A stretch of 64,000 bases of DNA, taken from the NCBI GenBank assembly GCA_009599575.1, contig VWND01000038.1:96997-160996 (forward strand). Reading direction: 5' to 3'. The stretch is from Blumeriella jaapii (Eukaryota; Ascomycota; Leotiomycetes; Helotiales; Drepanopezizaceae). Positions 24,549-36,488 of the stretch are shown piece by piece. A model generated the notes under the pieces. That model worked only from the letters and a program-made list of their open reading frames with translations. It searched no databases and was not told where the DNA came from. The position numbers and the translations under genes are program-made. Within the stretch, counting starts at the first letter, position 1. Every line of letters begins with the position of its first letter.

Positions 24549-24592
24549 CGGCAAGGGCCGGAAGGCCGAAGGGCCGAAGGGCCGAACGGGCC
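24549..24592. repeat. GGCCGAAG minisatellite
   Basis: Short tandem array of a GGCCGAAG unit with variants (GGCCGGAAGGCCGAAGGGCC and onward). It is the most GC-rich spot in the window and has not been eroded. Confidence 0.7.
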
Positions 24593-24776
24593 ACGTCGTC
24601 ACAAAAAGCTTTCAACAAGTCTTTTAGCGTATGTATTGCAAAAAAAAGCTTATTAATTAGCTCCGGAGCTTATAACTGTCGTGCATAGCCGAATAATCGG
24701 TAGAAACTTTTACCGGAGGCTGGAACGGATAAATTGTATGCAATAAATTGTTATTTGTATTATTTTAAATCTGATT

Positions 24777-24815
24777 AGCGAGCTTTCCGCAAAAAACGGA
24801 AGATTCGGGCTCGCT
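24777..24815. repeat. Nested hairpin 1 in the island
   Basis: Outer arms AGCGAGC (24777-24783) and GCTCGCT (24809-24815) enclose inner arms TTCCG and CGGAA around an A run. It could fold as DNA or RNA. Confidence 0.55.
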
Positions 24816-24840
24816 TAATTATTCGTTCGGAAAAACTAAT

Positions 24841-24883
24841 CTCCGAAAAGGCTCGTTATCACGTGACTACGAGCCTTTCCGAG
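24841..24883. repeat. Hairpin 2 with CACGTG in the loop
   Basis: CTCCGAAAAGGCTCGT (24841-24856) pairs with ACGAGCCTTTCCGAG (24869-24883), with one bulge and otherwise perfect. The 12-base loop holds CACGTG (24860-24865), itself a palindrome and an E-box/Cbf1-type site. It may be a regulatory element, terminator-like fold or the end of a foldback element. Confidence 0.6.
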
Positions 24884-24985
24884 CTCCAGGAACATTTAAC
24901 TACTGAAAGCGTACAGAAAGAATGAATCTGGAACAAAAGAAATAAAAGGAAATAAAAGAATGTAAATATAGCGCAACAGTATCGA

Positions 24986-25560
24986 AAGCATATTTTTTCA
25001 GATTTTCGTAAAATTTGTTAATACGAAGTTTTTCGAAAATTTCTTTTATCGCGTTTGTATAATCGTCGGGGTTTTCGAAAAATATTAAAATATCGTCGAG
25101 GTAAATTATATACGTAATATTTATTAAATCGATTAAAGCTTAATTAATATACGCTTGGAAAATTGCTAATGCGTTCGAAAGGCCGAAAAGTAATACGCAA
25201 TATTCGAAATGTTCGTAACGAGTGCGAAACGCAGTTTTTTTTTTTTTTTTTTTTTTTTTTATTCGAAAGCGGTAGTACGTTTAAATAAGATTTAGCTTAG
25301 TAAATATTTTAGCTTTTTTTAAACGATTTAAAGTTTCGTTTATAAAAAGTAAAAAAGTTCGATTTTTAATCGTAATTGCGTTTAAATTTTTATAATCGAC
25401 GTATAATCGTAAACTTTCGTTTTTTTTCGGTATAAATATTACCGGTGCGCCGGCAAAGCTAGTAAATCTTTTTATTCGGTTTTTTTTTAAGTTCGAATCG
25501 AAATATTCGCGTAATTCGGTAAGTTTAGATTCCGATAAAAAATAAATTAGTTTTTAAAAA
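24986..25560 (-). pseudogene. Fam2 reverse transcriptase remnant
   Basis: Read from right to left: ELREYFDSNL, then [66 protein letters not shown], and an intact Y-L-D-D at 25092-25103 followed by ILIFFENPDD. These are the ordered RT blocks of fungal Gypsy elements. A 26-T run at 25235-25260 (poly-Lys codons on the coding strand) replaces the usual short acidic/basic loop before KTAFRTRYG. The protein stops at FYENLKKYAF, where sequence identity is lost. Confidence 0.88.
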
Positions 25561-27540
25561 AAAAAAAATTTTCCGCGAAATTTATTCGATGTTTTATAAA
25601 ATAATAAAAAGCTAGGATAACCGCGGCGGTATCGTTAAATACGTCGGCGTAATCGTCGTATTTAAAAAGTAATTAATATTGTTTTTTAATAGCTTTTTTT
25701 AAAACGATATAAAACGCTTGCTTTTTTTTGGATTTTTTTTTAAAACGTTTAATTATAACGAAATTAAATTATAAGCGTTCGATTAAATATCGCCACGATT
25801 TAGTTCGAAAGTTTATAGCGGAATCGATATTTCGCAATTAAAAAAACTTTAAAATAAATAAAATCTTTAAAATATTTATATCGCAAGCTACGAAATCGTT
25901 TTGTATTTTTTTAATTGTTTTATAATTATTAATAGCGCGAATAAATTGCGTATACGTGTCGTAAATAAATTTTTTTTTTTTATCGTAAATAAATTAATAC
26001 GTTTTTAAATTGGTTTTTATTTATATTTAATTAATAACTTTTAAATTACGCAGTTTTTTTTCGCGCCGCAGTCGATAAAAGCTCGTTTCGTACGAGTTTT
26101 ACTTTTGGCTTTTTTAATTTCGATTGAAATTATTATTATTTTTTTTTTTTTTCGTTCGATTTTGTTAACAGCGACGAAATTAAAATCGAGCGGAAGCTTT
26201 TCTCGAATTTTTAAATTTGTTAGCTTCGGGGCAATTTAAGGCTATATATTTTTTTTTGTTGCATTTATAGCATTCGATTTTTAAATAATTAACTATGCGA
26301 TATTTTGTTTTTTGGCAGCGATTGCATTTCGAAAAATAAAAAAAATCGTTAGGAATTTTAAAATTTTAAAGGATTTTATTAAAATTATCGTTTTTTCGCT
26401 TTCGTTTTTCTTTTTATAACGTATTTTCGAATCGAAAACGAGATATATTTGTTTTAGCTTTTAAGTTTTAATCGTAAATATAAGTTTTTTTTTTTTTTTT
26501 TTTTTTTTTGCGTTCGTTTCGTTATTTATTATTTTTCGTTTCGTCGTTAATAATTTTATTAGCATTTTCGATACGACGAACGATTAATATTATTTTTTCG
26601 TACGAGCTTATAATTGTAATATTATTTCGTTTAATAATTTTTTTTCGAAAAGTAAATCGGAGTTTTGCGAAAAGCATTTTTTTTTAATCGCATCGTTTAT
26701 TATTTGCAACTGCTATTCGAGATTATTTAAATAAATAACGAAATCGTTAATTAATTTATATTTTTTTTGCTTCGTTTTATCGTATAAATTCGAAGCCGCG
26801 ATTCCTCGATTTTCCGTATTTATTAAAAAGTTTAATATTTATTTTTTAAAATCGTTTTATATAATTCGAATATTCGTAAAACGTCGTTCGTATCCGATTT
26901 ATTTTTTTTTTTTTTTATCGTCGAAAGTTAAAATATAAGCGTTAATTTTTTTTTAATTAATATAAAATATTATTTTTTATTTTGGCGAAAGCTTCATTTT
27001 GTACGCCGAATAAAAAATTAAGCTTTTTTAATATTTTTTCTTCGATATATTGGAAAGTTTTTTATTTTTAATGCTTTTCGGCTCGAATTCGCTATATTTT
27101 TTACAAAAAATATAATATGCTTAAAGAAAATGCTAGGTCGTTTTTAATAAGTATTATTATCGTAATGCTCCGAAAATATTTTATAATAATCGCCGGCTTA
27201 AATTATTTTCTGTTTTTTTTTAATTAAAACGGTGTTAAAAAATATAAAAATCTTTTTTTCGATATTTTCGAAAGCGTTAAGTTTTCGTTGAAATTGTTTA
27301 ATTTTCTTTCGGAATTCGTTTCGGCGTTTTTTGATTTTTTCGAATTTTTTAATTATTTCGTAAACTTTTTTTTCAGTTTTTTTCTGTTTTATTTTAACTT
27401 GTATTTTTTTTACTTTTTTACGTTTATTGTTTTTTTTTATTCGACTCGGATTCGTTCGTTAGCTAAATAAATCAGAATTTCGGTAAAAGATTTTTTCGAA
27501 TCGCTTTAAGCGTGGCTTTTTTTAATAATTTTTTAAATAA
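25561..27540 (-). pseudogene. Fam2 gag-protease remnant
   Basis: Upstream of RT in the minus-strand sense. Two adjacent zinc knuckles are visible at about 26229-26331: C-x2-C-x4-Y-x4-C (ECYKCNKKKYIALNC) and a partner, C-N-R-C-Q-K-T-K-Y-R-I-V-N-Y. In both the His has become Tyr and in the second the last Cys has become Tyr, as C-to-T or G-to-A change predicts. The protease between knuckles and RT is too decayed to point to its Asp. The rest of gag (26400-27540) is a low-complexity Lys/Asn/Phe-rich frame. Confidence 0.7.
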
Positions 27541-27830
27541 AAAAAATTAAAAAAATCGTCGCGCTTTGGTAATAAAGTATTTTCGACTTTTGATAAAGCT
27601 GGTGACGTTAAAAAAAACGATAATACGAAGTTTTTTTAAACAGCCGAAAGCGCTAAATCTTTTTAAATAATTGAAAATGCTTATTCGTTGCGAATACGAA
27701 AAGCTATAATATCGATAATAACGATATAAATATAATAATATAATAAAAATTGTTTTAATAATATCGAACTGCCGTTTTGATAAATAAAAAAATAAAAAAA
27801 TAAAAATTAAAAAACCGAAAAACATTAATT

Positions 27831-28212
27831 TAAATAATAAAATTTAAATAAAATTAGATTAATAATTAAACTGATTTTTATTTTTTATATTTCTAATAAA
27901 AAGCGTATATAAGTACAAAAGAAAAAATGGAGCCTTCGAAAAAAGTATTTTCTAAAAAACCAGGCGAATTTTATTTAGTATGCTTTTCCAGCCTTTATTC
28001 CGACTTTTTTTTAATCTTTTTTAATATAATTCTAATAACTGGTTTTTTAGCAATCATTTTTATAAAATGTTTTATTTAAATATTACTTTCAGCCTTTATA
28101 ATATTATTCGGCTTTTACGGCCTATCCGCAGAAAGTATTATTCGAGGGTTGGTAGGAGGCAGAGGGTTTTGGCGGATCATCTGACTTATATACGTGATGT
28201 TGGTTCCTGACA
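27831..28212. other. Non-repetitive spacer between Fam2 and Fam1 copy G
   Basis: Less mutated sequence without matches elsewhere in the window. It contains one ATG-started ORF of 50 codons (27927-28079). The last 90 bases (GAGGGTTGGTAGGAGGCAGA and onward) are GC-richer and end abruptly at the Fam1 fragment. Confidence 0.5.
27927..28079 (+). CDS. Possible 50-residue hydrophobic peptide, unassigned
   Basis: ATG GAG CCT ... TAA. The N-terminal 18 residues are basic and polar (MEPSKKVFSKKPGEFYLV), followed by about 30 hydrophobic residues (FFLIFFNIILITGFLAIIFI) ending KCFI. The layout is that of a short single-span membrane protein, but T-rich DNA readily gives Phe/Ile/Leu strings. No homolog recognised and no neighbour suggests a role. 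Kept as a low-confidence call because it lies in a less mutated spacer and starts with ATG. Confidence 0.15.
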   Translation: MEPSKKVFSKKPGEFYLVCFSSLYSDFFLIFFNIILITGFLAIIFIKCFI

Positions 28213-28815
28213 GGCGTTTTTTAAGTTTTAACCAGTCGAAAATAATATTTATATATAATTTTTTTTATTTTATAAAATGCAACAGTAATTTATTTTTTCC
28301 GTTGTACGACCTTATGTAATTAACGAATTCGCAGCTTAATTCAAATAAATTTTAAAATATATTTTCGGTCGAAAAGCCAAAAAAGTCGGCTTTTAGGAAT
28401 ATTCGTTGTTTTTATTTTTTTTTGTTTTAATCGAGCTTTATAATCTCGTTAAAAGCTTTAAAATCTGTTTTAAAATTTACGTAGCCCAAATAAATTTTAA
28501 TATACGTATTAATAGTTTTCGCAATTTTTCGTCGAAATATAAATTAATTATTAAAATCAATTTCGAACACGTCGTAATCCGAATTTCTGATAGCAGCGAA
28601 TCGATTAGCGAAATCGATAACGTCGATTTTTTTTATAATTAAATCGTAATACGCCGCGTAACAGCGTACGTAAAAATAATAGAATTTGCCGTTTTTTTTG
28701 GCGTTAACGTTATTTGTAAAAACGAAATTAAAAAATCGAAGTTTTTCAACGAAAAAAAGCTCGAGCAAAAACGGATTATCGTTTTTAAAAGTTTTTTTTA
28801 TTTGCTTTAGCGTAT
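28213..28815 (-). pseudogene. Fam1 ORFX internal fragment (copy G)
   Basis: Minus-strand piece matching about 19650-20260 of copy B. 28406-28642 (plus) and 28544-28768 (minus) are open by chance in this stretch; the ORFX reading is the minus one (FFNFVFTNNVNAKKNGKFYY and FANRFAAIRNSDYDVFEIDF). It ends at GTAT (28812-28815), the left duplication of copy C. Its continuation is not found on the other side of C. Confidence 0.8.
28812..28815. repeat. Target-site duplication of copy C, left (GTAT)
   Basis: Matches GTAT at 40104-40107 directly after the distal LTR. Confidence 0.65.
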
Positions 28816-29082
28816 TATAAAAGTAGGTAGGAAAACCAGACTGATACGGCCATATGTCGGTGGGTAAAATAGTCTAGGGAATCCCTAGAAAAGACTGAAA
28901 AAAGAAAAAGAAAAATAAATGAAAGTATGAATTGGAATGCGTGCTTATGGTACTATTTAAAAGAATGCTTTACTTTTATACCTATTAAAAATAATTAATA
29001 GCAAAGGGTTTCGGAAGGGTTTATGCCTCGATTATAGCTAAAATTATTAACTTTTATTAATATAAAATATTACCGTTTTATA
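28816..29082 (-). repeat. 3' LTR of copy C
   Basis: 267 bp; the outer end (28816-28880) is nearly consensus, the inner end eroded. The adjoining TTTTGTTTTA is the complement of the purine tract. Confidence 0.92.
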
Positions 29083-29179
29083 TTTTGTTTTAAATAATAT
29101 ACGTAATCGTTTTTAATTACGATTAAAAAAAAACATAATTTTAATAAATGCAATTTAGTTTATCTTATATAATTAAAAA

Positions 29180-32100
29180 CTAATTAATTAAAAAACCGAA
29201 TTTTTTAGTTTTATATTTTTTTGGTTTTTTAATTTGTTTTTGGCTTTTTTGCTATTGGCTTTTGCGAAAAAGTAACGTTTCGCTTATCGTTCGAATTATT
29301 TTGTTTATTTTGCTTTTTTAAAAAATAATTCGATAAAATATTAATCGAAGTATCGTTTAAATTTACGAATATTCTGATAGCTTTTTCGTCGATAATATTA
29401 TTAAATATCGCCGCGACGAATGCTTTTTACGACTTTTTTGCGTAAATAATAAATTTCAGCTTTTAAACGTAGTTTTACGCTTTGCAAAAAACGCTGAAAA
29501 GTTTTATATTAAAATCGTAAAAGTAATCGATTAATTCGTTATGATTAAAACCGATTAACGCTTTTGTTTCGCGTAAAATTAATAGATCGGATTATAATTG
29601 TTTGCCGACGAATGTTTTTAAAAAGATTTCGAAGCTTATAAAAAAAACTATTTTACGAAATGGTTTTAAAATAGTCGTTTGCAATCGAAACTATCGAAAA
29701 TATTATAATTATTTTCGCCGCAATATAAATAATATTAAATTGCTTATCGGATTATCGTTTTCGAAATGGTTTTTGTATTTTTGCGCTGTATAATTATTCG
29801 AATAAATTAGCATCGCGCCGTCGGTTTTTTAAATTTTAAATTTAACGAAAACTTTTTGCTTAATCGAAAAACTAATAAAAGTTATTTTATTTTTTATTTC
29901 GTAGCTTTCGGTTTCGTAATCCGATAAAATAGCCGAGGTTATTGTTTTAAACGCGCTAAAATACGAAAAAGCTAGGTTTTTTTAAATAATTTTAATTAAT
30001 TTGGCGTCGTAATGTAATTGCAAATAAATTTCGATTATTTCCGAATTATATGCGAATGCAAATAAAACGTAATAATCGAAAATAGCGTCGATAAAATTTT
30101 CGATTTTTTTCTTTTTTTAAAAATCGGCGATATCGAATTTTGTAATTATAATACGGTCGGAGCCAGCGAAACTTAAAGCGATCGGAACGTTAAAATATGC
30201 TACGAAGCGGCAGTTTCCAAAATTCCGAATAATTAAAACAGCGAAATAAAAGCCGAAATGCATTTTAAGCGCTTATTAAATAAGATTATAAAATATATAA
30301 GCGAAAAAAGTTATAAGCGCTTTTTAAGTTTTAATTAATCGAAAATAATATTTATATATAGCTATTTTTTTTTTTATAAAATATAATAATAATTTGTTTT
30401 TTCCGTTATAAAACCTTACGTAATTAACGAATTCGCAGTTTAATTTAAATAAATTTTAAAATATATTTTCGGTCGAAAAGCCAAAAAAATCGGCTTTTAA
30501 AAATATTCGTTGTTTTTATTTTTTTACGTTTTAATCGAGTTTTATAATCGCGCTAAAAGCTTTAGGATTTGCTTCAAAATTTGCGTAGCTTAAATAAATT
30601 TTAATACGTGCTTAAATAGTTTTCGCAATTTTTCGTCGAAATATAAATTAATTATTAAAATTAATTTCGAATACGTCGTAATCCGAATTTTTAATAATAG
30701 CGAATCGATTAGCGAAGCTGATAACGTTAATTTTTTTTGTAATTAAATCGCAGTACGCCGCGTAATAACGTATATAAAAATAGTAAAATTTGCCGTTTTT
30801 TTTAATATTAACGTTATTCGTAAAAACGAAATTAAAAAATCGGAGTTTTTTAGCGAAAAAAAGCTCGAATAAAAACGGGTTATTATTTTTAAAAGTTTTT
30901 TTTATTTGCTTTAACGTATTATATTTGTAATTTTCCGAAAAAAACTTAATTTAGTTTTCGTTCGAAGAAAAAAAAAAAAAGCTAACGAATTTATTTGATT
31001 TTTATATAAAAATATCGAAATAAAACTTTTAAATCGTTTCGTCGTCGAAAGCGAAAATTTTAAATAAAATAATTTAATTTTATGCTTTTTATATAATTTT
31101 TTTCGCGATAATTTCGATATTTTTTTTTAAGTTTTTTCGGTCGAAACGTATAATAATCGAAATTTTAAATATTTTTATTAAAATCTAAAATATTAGCGAT
31201 AATAATACGACGTTTTTAAACGCAGCAAGCGTTTTTGATATTTGCGTATTTAATTTCGAAAAATTAAATTTAAAATCGTTTAGATTTTTTTTTTTCGTAA
31301 TACCGGCGTTTTTTAAATCTGATTTCGTAAAATCGTCGCGTTTTTTATTAATTAATTTAAAAGCTATAGCTCGGCGTCGATTTCCGGCTGTTTTTATTCG
31401 CGGTGCTTTTTTTGTTAACGACGTAAATAGTTTTTTTTTCCGAATAAAAAAGATTTCGAAAATATCGGCGCGTTTTTTTACGTTTTTTGTTTTTATTTTT
31501 TTCGAAATCGTTTTTATAAATATAATAAATTTTTTATATTCGAATAAACGGTTGTTTATTATTACGCTTTTGATTTCGTTTTCGGATTCGTTTTCGATAA
31601 TTAAAAATAAAAATCGTCGAATTATTTTAATTGTTTTAAAAATATTAATTATTACCGCGTATGTTTTTTCGAATTAAACGAAAATAATATTAGTTTTTTC
31701 GTTTTTTTCGTCGTTGTAAATTTGAAATATCGAAATAGCATCGTTTTTTTCGTTCGATATAAAAATGCTATATTTAACGACGTTTAGTTTTTTGTTTTAA
31801 AAAAAAATTAGATTTGAAGTTTCGCAGCCGATTAAAACTTTTTTTAACAATTGTATAACGTCGTCGATTAGTTTGCAAACAGTTATAAAAAAGTTTATAA
31901 ACTTACGAGCTTTTAGATTATTAGCTTTCAGAGCTTACGCTTTAAAAATATAAGCGTTTAGTATTCAGACTTTTTTTTTCGTAAAAGTAATAGTTTCGAA
32001 AAAGCGAGCGAAATGCCGAAATAAAATAATACCGGTGATTTTGCTAAAAACGTATTTTTAAATATTTTTTTTTCGTTAATTTAATAAAAAACGCAAAACC

Positions 32101-32438
32101 CGATCTGTTATTTTTTTTTTGTTATTTCGGGCTTTTTTTGCTTCGGCGAAAACTTTTGAAACGTTATCGTAATTTAGCAAAAACTTATTGTAATTAAAGT
32201 TTTTGCGAACGAATTTAACTTTAACGAAATTTTCGTAATCGAATAAAAATTCGTTAACGTTTTTAATTATTATATCGAATTATTTTATAAATGTTTTTAC
32301 AAAAGCTATTTGTTAATTTAAAATAACGGTATTATATACTTGCTTAAATTCGAAAAAATTACGTATAATAATTCCGTTTTAAAATGAATTAAAAATTAAT
32401 TTGTTAAATTTGGCAACGCTTTATTTAGAAAACGATAT
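29180..32438 (-). pseudogene. ORFX remnant, copy C
   Basis: Frame from the inferred start (TAT on the plus strand at 32436-32438, ATA on the coding strand) to a stop at 29180-29182, about 1,085 codons including RIP stops. Its 33-bp module (31396-31428) keeps GCACCGCGAAT on the coding strand, where A, B, D and E have GCATCGCG, and so supplies the ancestral base. Otherwise as in copy B. Confidence 0.7.
31396..31428 (-). repeat. 33-bp palindromic module, site 4 (ORFX), copy C
   Basis: Plus strand ATTCGCGGTGC...CGTAAAT; keeps the ancestral GCACCGCGAAT on the coding strand. Confidence 0.65.
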
Positions 32439-32989
32439 ATTATCGATAAGTTTGTTAATTAAAAAAGTATGTTGTGTTTATTAAAAAATAATTGAGAAAA
32501 AGTACGGAAATTATAAAATATTTGTATTTAAAAGCTACGGAAATCCGTATATTGTTTTTTTAATAAATTATAATTGTTTAAATAAATATTCGTTCAGAAT
32601 AACGAAAAAAGTAAATAATACAAAAAGTAGCAAATAATAAAATATATAAAAAATAGTTTTTGTAAAATATACGAGTAATATAAATGTATTAAATATGCGG
32701 CTTAAATATATATAAAGCTTTTGTTTTAATAAACAAAAGTATAGTTAAATAAAAAAAAGTATAATAAATATTTTAAATAATATAAAAAAAGGTTTTAAAA
32801 ATAAACAGAATAATTAAATTATATATAAGCAAAGCAAAACAAAAATAATAAAATAATATATAATAAAAAAAAAAATAATAAATAATAAAAATAATAAAAT
32901 AATTAGTAAATAATCTTATATGCATTTTTCTTTTTTTCGGTTATAAATGGAATTACGATTTAAATTGTGTTTTTAGCAGCGGGATTATC
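32439..32989 (-). other. A/T-rich intercistronic region, copy C
   Basis: Complement of the T-rich gap seen in the other copies; A-rich on the plus strand. No ORF supported. Confidence 0.5.
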
Positions 32990-34448
32990 GTCCGGTTGTT
33001 TTTAAACTTTTTCAAAAGGTTTTTTTTTAGAAATATAATCGCTTTGGTCGGAATCGTCGTCGGATTCGCTAAAATCGAAATCGCTGTTTAAATTAAAATT
33101 TACGAAATAAATTTGCTAATTTTTTTTATAAAATCGTTTTAACCGGTTAGCGGCGAACGTTTTTTTTAGTTTTATTTTATCGAGTTTCGTAAGCTTATAA
33201 TAGCTTTTATTTAATTCGGCCTCGTATATTTCGTAAAATCCGAATTATTTATAATTAAGCTTAATATCGGCCGATTTGTCGATAACGCGCTGAACGTCGT
33301 AAACTAGAACCAGATTTTCTTTTTTGATTAGCGTTTTTTTTAAAACTTTGGTTTTATTTTAGATTTTTTTAGCTGTTTTTTTATATTTTTTTTTTTTTAA
33401 AATTATTTTTTTTATATTTATATCGCGGTAATTTAGCTATTTAAATTTTATTACTAATAAATCAGCTTTCGTTTTTATTTTAATTACGTTATAAAGCTTT
33501 TATACAAACTATTTTGTTTCCAGAAATAATCGGGCGTTTTTATCGTATTAAATAAAAAACGAGGTTATTTCAGTAAAAACATATATATATATGCGCATAG
33601 CAAAAAGCATTTCCGAGAATTTTCGTAATTAACGCTTATAATTTTTTCGAATAGCTTTTGAAAAGCCGTTAAAAATATTTTTATAATTTCGTTCGACGAA
33701 TCCGTTGCTTTTCGAATTGTAAATTAAAATTTAAATGCGTTAAATGCCGTATTTTTTTGTAAAGGTTTCGATAACGCTTTTGTTTTCGGATTTATTATCG
33801 ACGTTTAATTTGCTAAATAAACCGTATCGATATACAACGTTTTTTTTAAAAAAAATCGTTATAACTTCGGAAATAGCGCTTCGAAAAAATCGCTTTTTAA
33901 ATTATTTAAATAAATCGTCGATAGCGAATACGAAACACGTATATCCGCGGTCGGTAATCGGTACGCGTATAACGTCGAAATTGATTTTTTTTCAGATTTC
34001 AAAAAACTACGTCGAATATAATAAATTTTTTTTTCGATTAAGCTTTCGTTTTTAATAAAAAATACAGCTTTTAACGAAGGCTTTGCAGTTTTCGAAGCAT
34101 TTTTTTTATTAAAAATCGTTTTTAATTCGGTGATAAATAGTTTTAATTTTTTTATAAAACATTTTTTCGTAGGTTTTTTTTATAATTTAAAATTTATCGG
34201 CTTTATTATTTATTACTAAGCGTTTTTAATATATATTATTTTTTATTTTATACAGCTTTTTGTCGGCTAAAATATAATCGAAAGTTTGGTTTTTAAATAA
34301 TTTAAATTAATAATTTAGTACGCTAAATAGTTTAAACAAAATAATTAAATAATATACGATTAAATAAAAATCTTCGGTTTCGTAATTATCGATTAAAAAT
34401 TTATTTTTATCGTTAATCGGCTTATTCCGATCGTTTTCGGTTAAATTT

Positions 34449-34543
34449 ATTCGCGGTGCTAGCCGAAATAATAACGCGAATGTTTTTCGGCCCGAAAATT
34501 AATGTTTTTTATTTGCGGTGCCAGCCGAAATAGCAACGCGAAT
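34449..34543 (-). repeat. 33-bp palindromic modules, sites 3 and 2, copy C
   Basis: 34449-34481 (arms intact) and 34511-34543 (one arm ATTTGCG), 62-bp spacing. Confidence 0.85.
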
Positions 34544-36455
34544 AATTTCGGCTTTGTAAAACCCAAAGCGCAAATAACGAAGCAGCCGATTTCGTTAGCG
34601 ATTTATTCGTCGATATTTTATTCGCTTTATTTAGCGAAATTAAATAAATAAAAGCGTTTTCGTTTAAAAAGGCCGTTTGCCGCTATATTAATTATTTTTT
34701 TAATATATTTAATTTCGAAGTTTATAAATCGCATTTAAGCTATTTAATTAATAACGAGCGTTTTTAATAAATTATTGGCTTTTTTATTTAATTAATCGAT
34801 AAAAATTTTTGCGTTTGTTTTTAAAATAAAATATACGCCGTATAATTCGTTTTTTATTTTTTTTATTATTTTAAAAACGCTTCGATATTTTCGTTTAATA
34901 GCATCGTAGCGTATTTTAGCGAAAAATTATAAGCCGCTTTTAAATCGTGAAAAATGTCGTTTTTTGTTTTTATCGATTTATTACAATATAGCTTTTTAAC
35001 CGAAAATATTAGCGTCGATAATTAAAATGATTTTTTTTGCGTCTGGGCTGTAATCGATTCGCATAAGCGATAAAGCCGATAAAAAATCGTTTTTAAAAAT
35101 TTTTATAATTTTATTTTGCTTTTTTTTTTAAACGAAATCGATTTTTTTTTTTATCGTAACGTAAATAAATGCAGCTTTTTAAAAAAAGTTTTTGATTTAA
35201 TTGCGGTAATAAATCACAACGCTAATAAAAGCTTTGGTTTCGGTAATATTTTTACACTTTTTTTATTCGCAGATTTTTTTAATTTTTTTTCGTTAAAAAT
35301 AGCGGCTAGCGCTATTAGTTATATAATTAACGATATTTATTTCGGATATGCAAAATTTTAATCGAGGGCCAATAATAGTTTTGGCTTTTTCGAAGCAAAT
35401 TATAATTTTGTCGATGTTTTAAATATATTTTATTATATAGCGTCGAATTTTAAAAAAGATTTTTTTATTATTATAATATAATCTAAAACTTTTTATTCCG
35501 ACGTCGTTAACGTAAAAAAAGTAATATCAAAAATACAAATTATAAGAATTTTATATACGACTTTTACGAATTAAGCGATTAAATTAATAGCTTTTATAAA
35601 TACTTTCGTTATACGTAATAAACCGATCGGAATTTAAATTGCCGTTATATTTCGAAATCGTAAATTAAATATTAAATAATCGTAGCCGGAAAATAAATCG
35701 AAAAGAAAAGCGATCGTTAATTTTGCGAATTCGTTCGAAAATTAATCGACGTTGAATAGCACGTTGACATTTCGTATCGTTATTTTGTTTATTTCGACGA
35801 TTGCGATAATAAGTTTGTAAATGTTTTTTTTTTTTTCGCAACGATAAACTATTTGTTTTTGTATAAGCCGTGGCAGAATTCGAAGATTTTTTATTTAATT
35901 CGTTTTTTTAATATTTCGATTATTTTATTTTAAAAAGTTTTAGGAATTGAAAAAGTTTTTTTTTGCCAGGCTTCGTAAAATACGGTTTTGATATCGATAT
36001 AAAACGTAATATTAAAGCTGAATTGGCTTATTTCGGTAAAATCGAAAGCTATAGTTTTTTCGCGGTTGCGTAAAATTTCGTATAAGATTTTTTTTTTTTT
36101 TAATAAAAATTGGGTTTCGATTGCTAAATTATTAAATTGTTTTTTTGTAAATCGGCTGCCAAATAATAAATTGAAAAATCGGCCGGTAATAAGTTTTTCG
36201 AATTCGCTAATAATTAATTAAAATAGTTTTGTTATTTTATTTTTTTCGAATTAATCGTTTATTTTTTCGAAGATATTTCCACCGGATTCGCTAAAATTTA
36301 CGAATCGTATTTTATCAGTTTTGCGTTTATAAAAAGTGCTAATATTAATATAAAAAAGTAGAATATATGGGTCGGATTTATTTAATACAAAAACGAAATT
36401 TTCGAAACTTTTATTTCCGAATTAATAATTAAAAATATTAATATTAGCCAATTTT

Positions 36456-36488
36456 ATTCGCGGTGCTATTTCGATTAATAACGTAAAT
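36456..36488 (-). repeat. 33-bp palindromic module, site 1, copy C
   Basis: Plus strand ATTCGCG...CGTAAAT. Confidence 0.7.

Larger units (their letters stand above)
23109..24985. other. Non-repetitive, weakly mutated island; no recognised gene
   Basis: 23109-23560 is AT-rich with long A runs; 23575-24960 has near-normal composition, keeps CA/TG dinucleotides, and matches nothing else in the window. Open stretches of 60-80 codons exist on both strands (23275-23478, 23596-23835, 23957-24178 plus; 23551-23846 minus), but they use non-ATG starts or overlap each other, and none shows a family motif. It contains a TCG-rich simple repeat (about 23590-23616), a G run at 24168-24175, the minisatellite at 24549 and two hairpins. 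It may be single-copy host sequence or an old single-copy element; I cannot tell. Confidence 0.55.
24986..27830 (-). mobile_element. Fam2 Gypsy-type retrotransposon, truncated
   Basis: Minus-strand gag-to-RT segment of a second Gypsy family with no nucleotide match to Fam1. The left border cuts the protein just after the RT active-site region; RNase H, integrase and both LTRs are missing. The right border is uncertain: recognisable gag fades near 27500, and 27540-27830 may be its leader. Confidence 0.8.
32990..36488 (-). pseudogene. RT/RNase H/integrase (pol) remnant, copy C
   Basis: RT active site (plus-strand 35503-35514) reads Y-V-N-D: one of the two aspartates is lost. The integrase tail (NRLKRFYKK) lies near 33130-33150 and the HHCC finger near 34080-34170. 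The plus-strand open frames at 33744-34055 and 35116-35361 are antisense shadows. Otherwise as copy A. Confidence 0.86.

Noticed and set aside
27547..27825. 92-codon minus-strand frame at the right edge of Fam2
   Set aside because: Low-complexity Phe/Ile/Lys string without a gag or known motif; treated as possible leader of Fam2.
33744..34055. 103-codon plus-strand frame in copy C
   Set aside because: Antisense of integrase in an inverted element.
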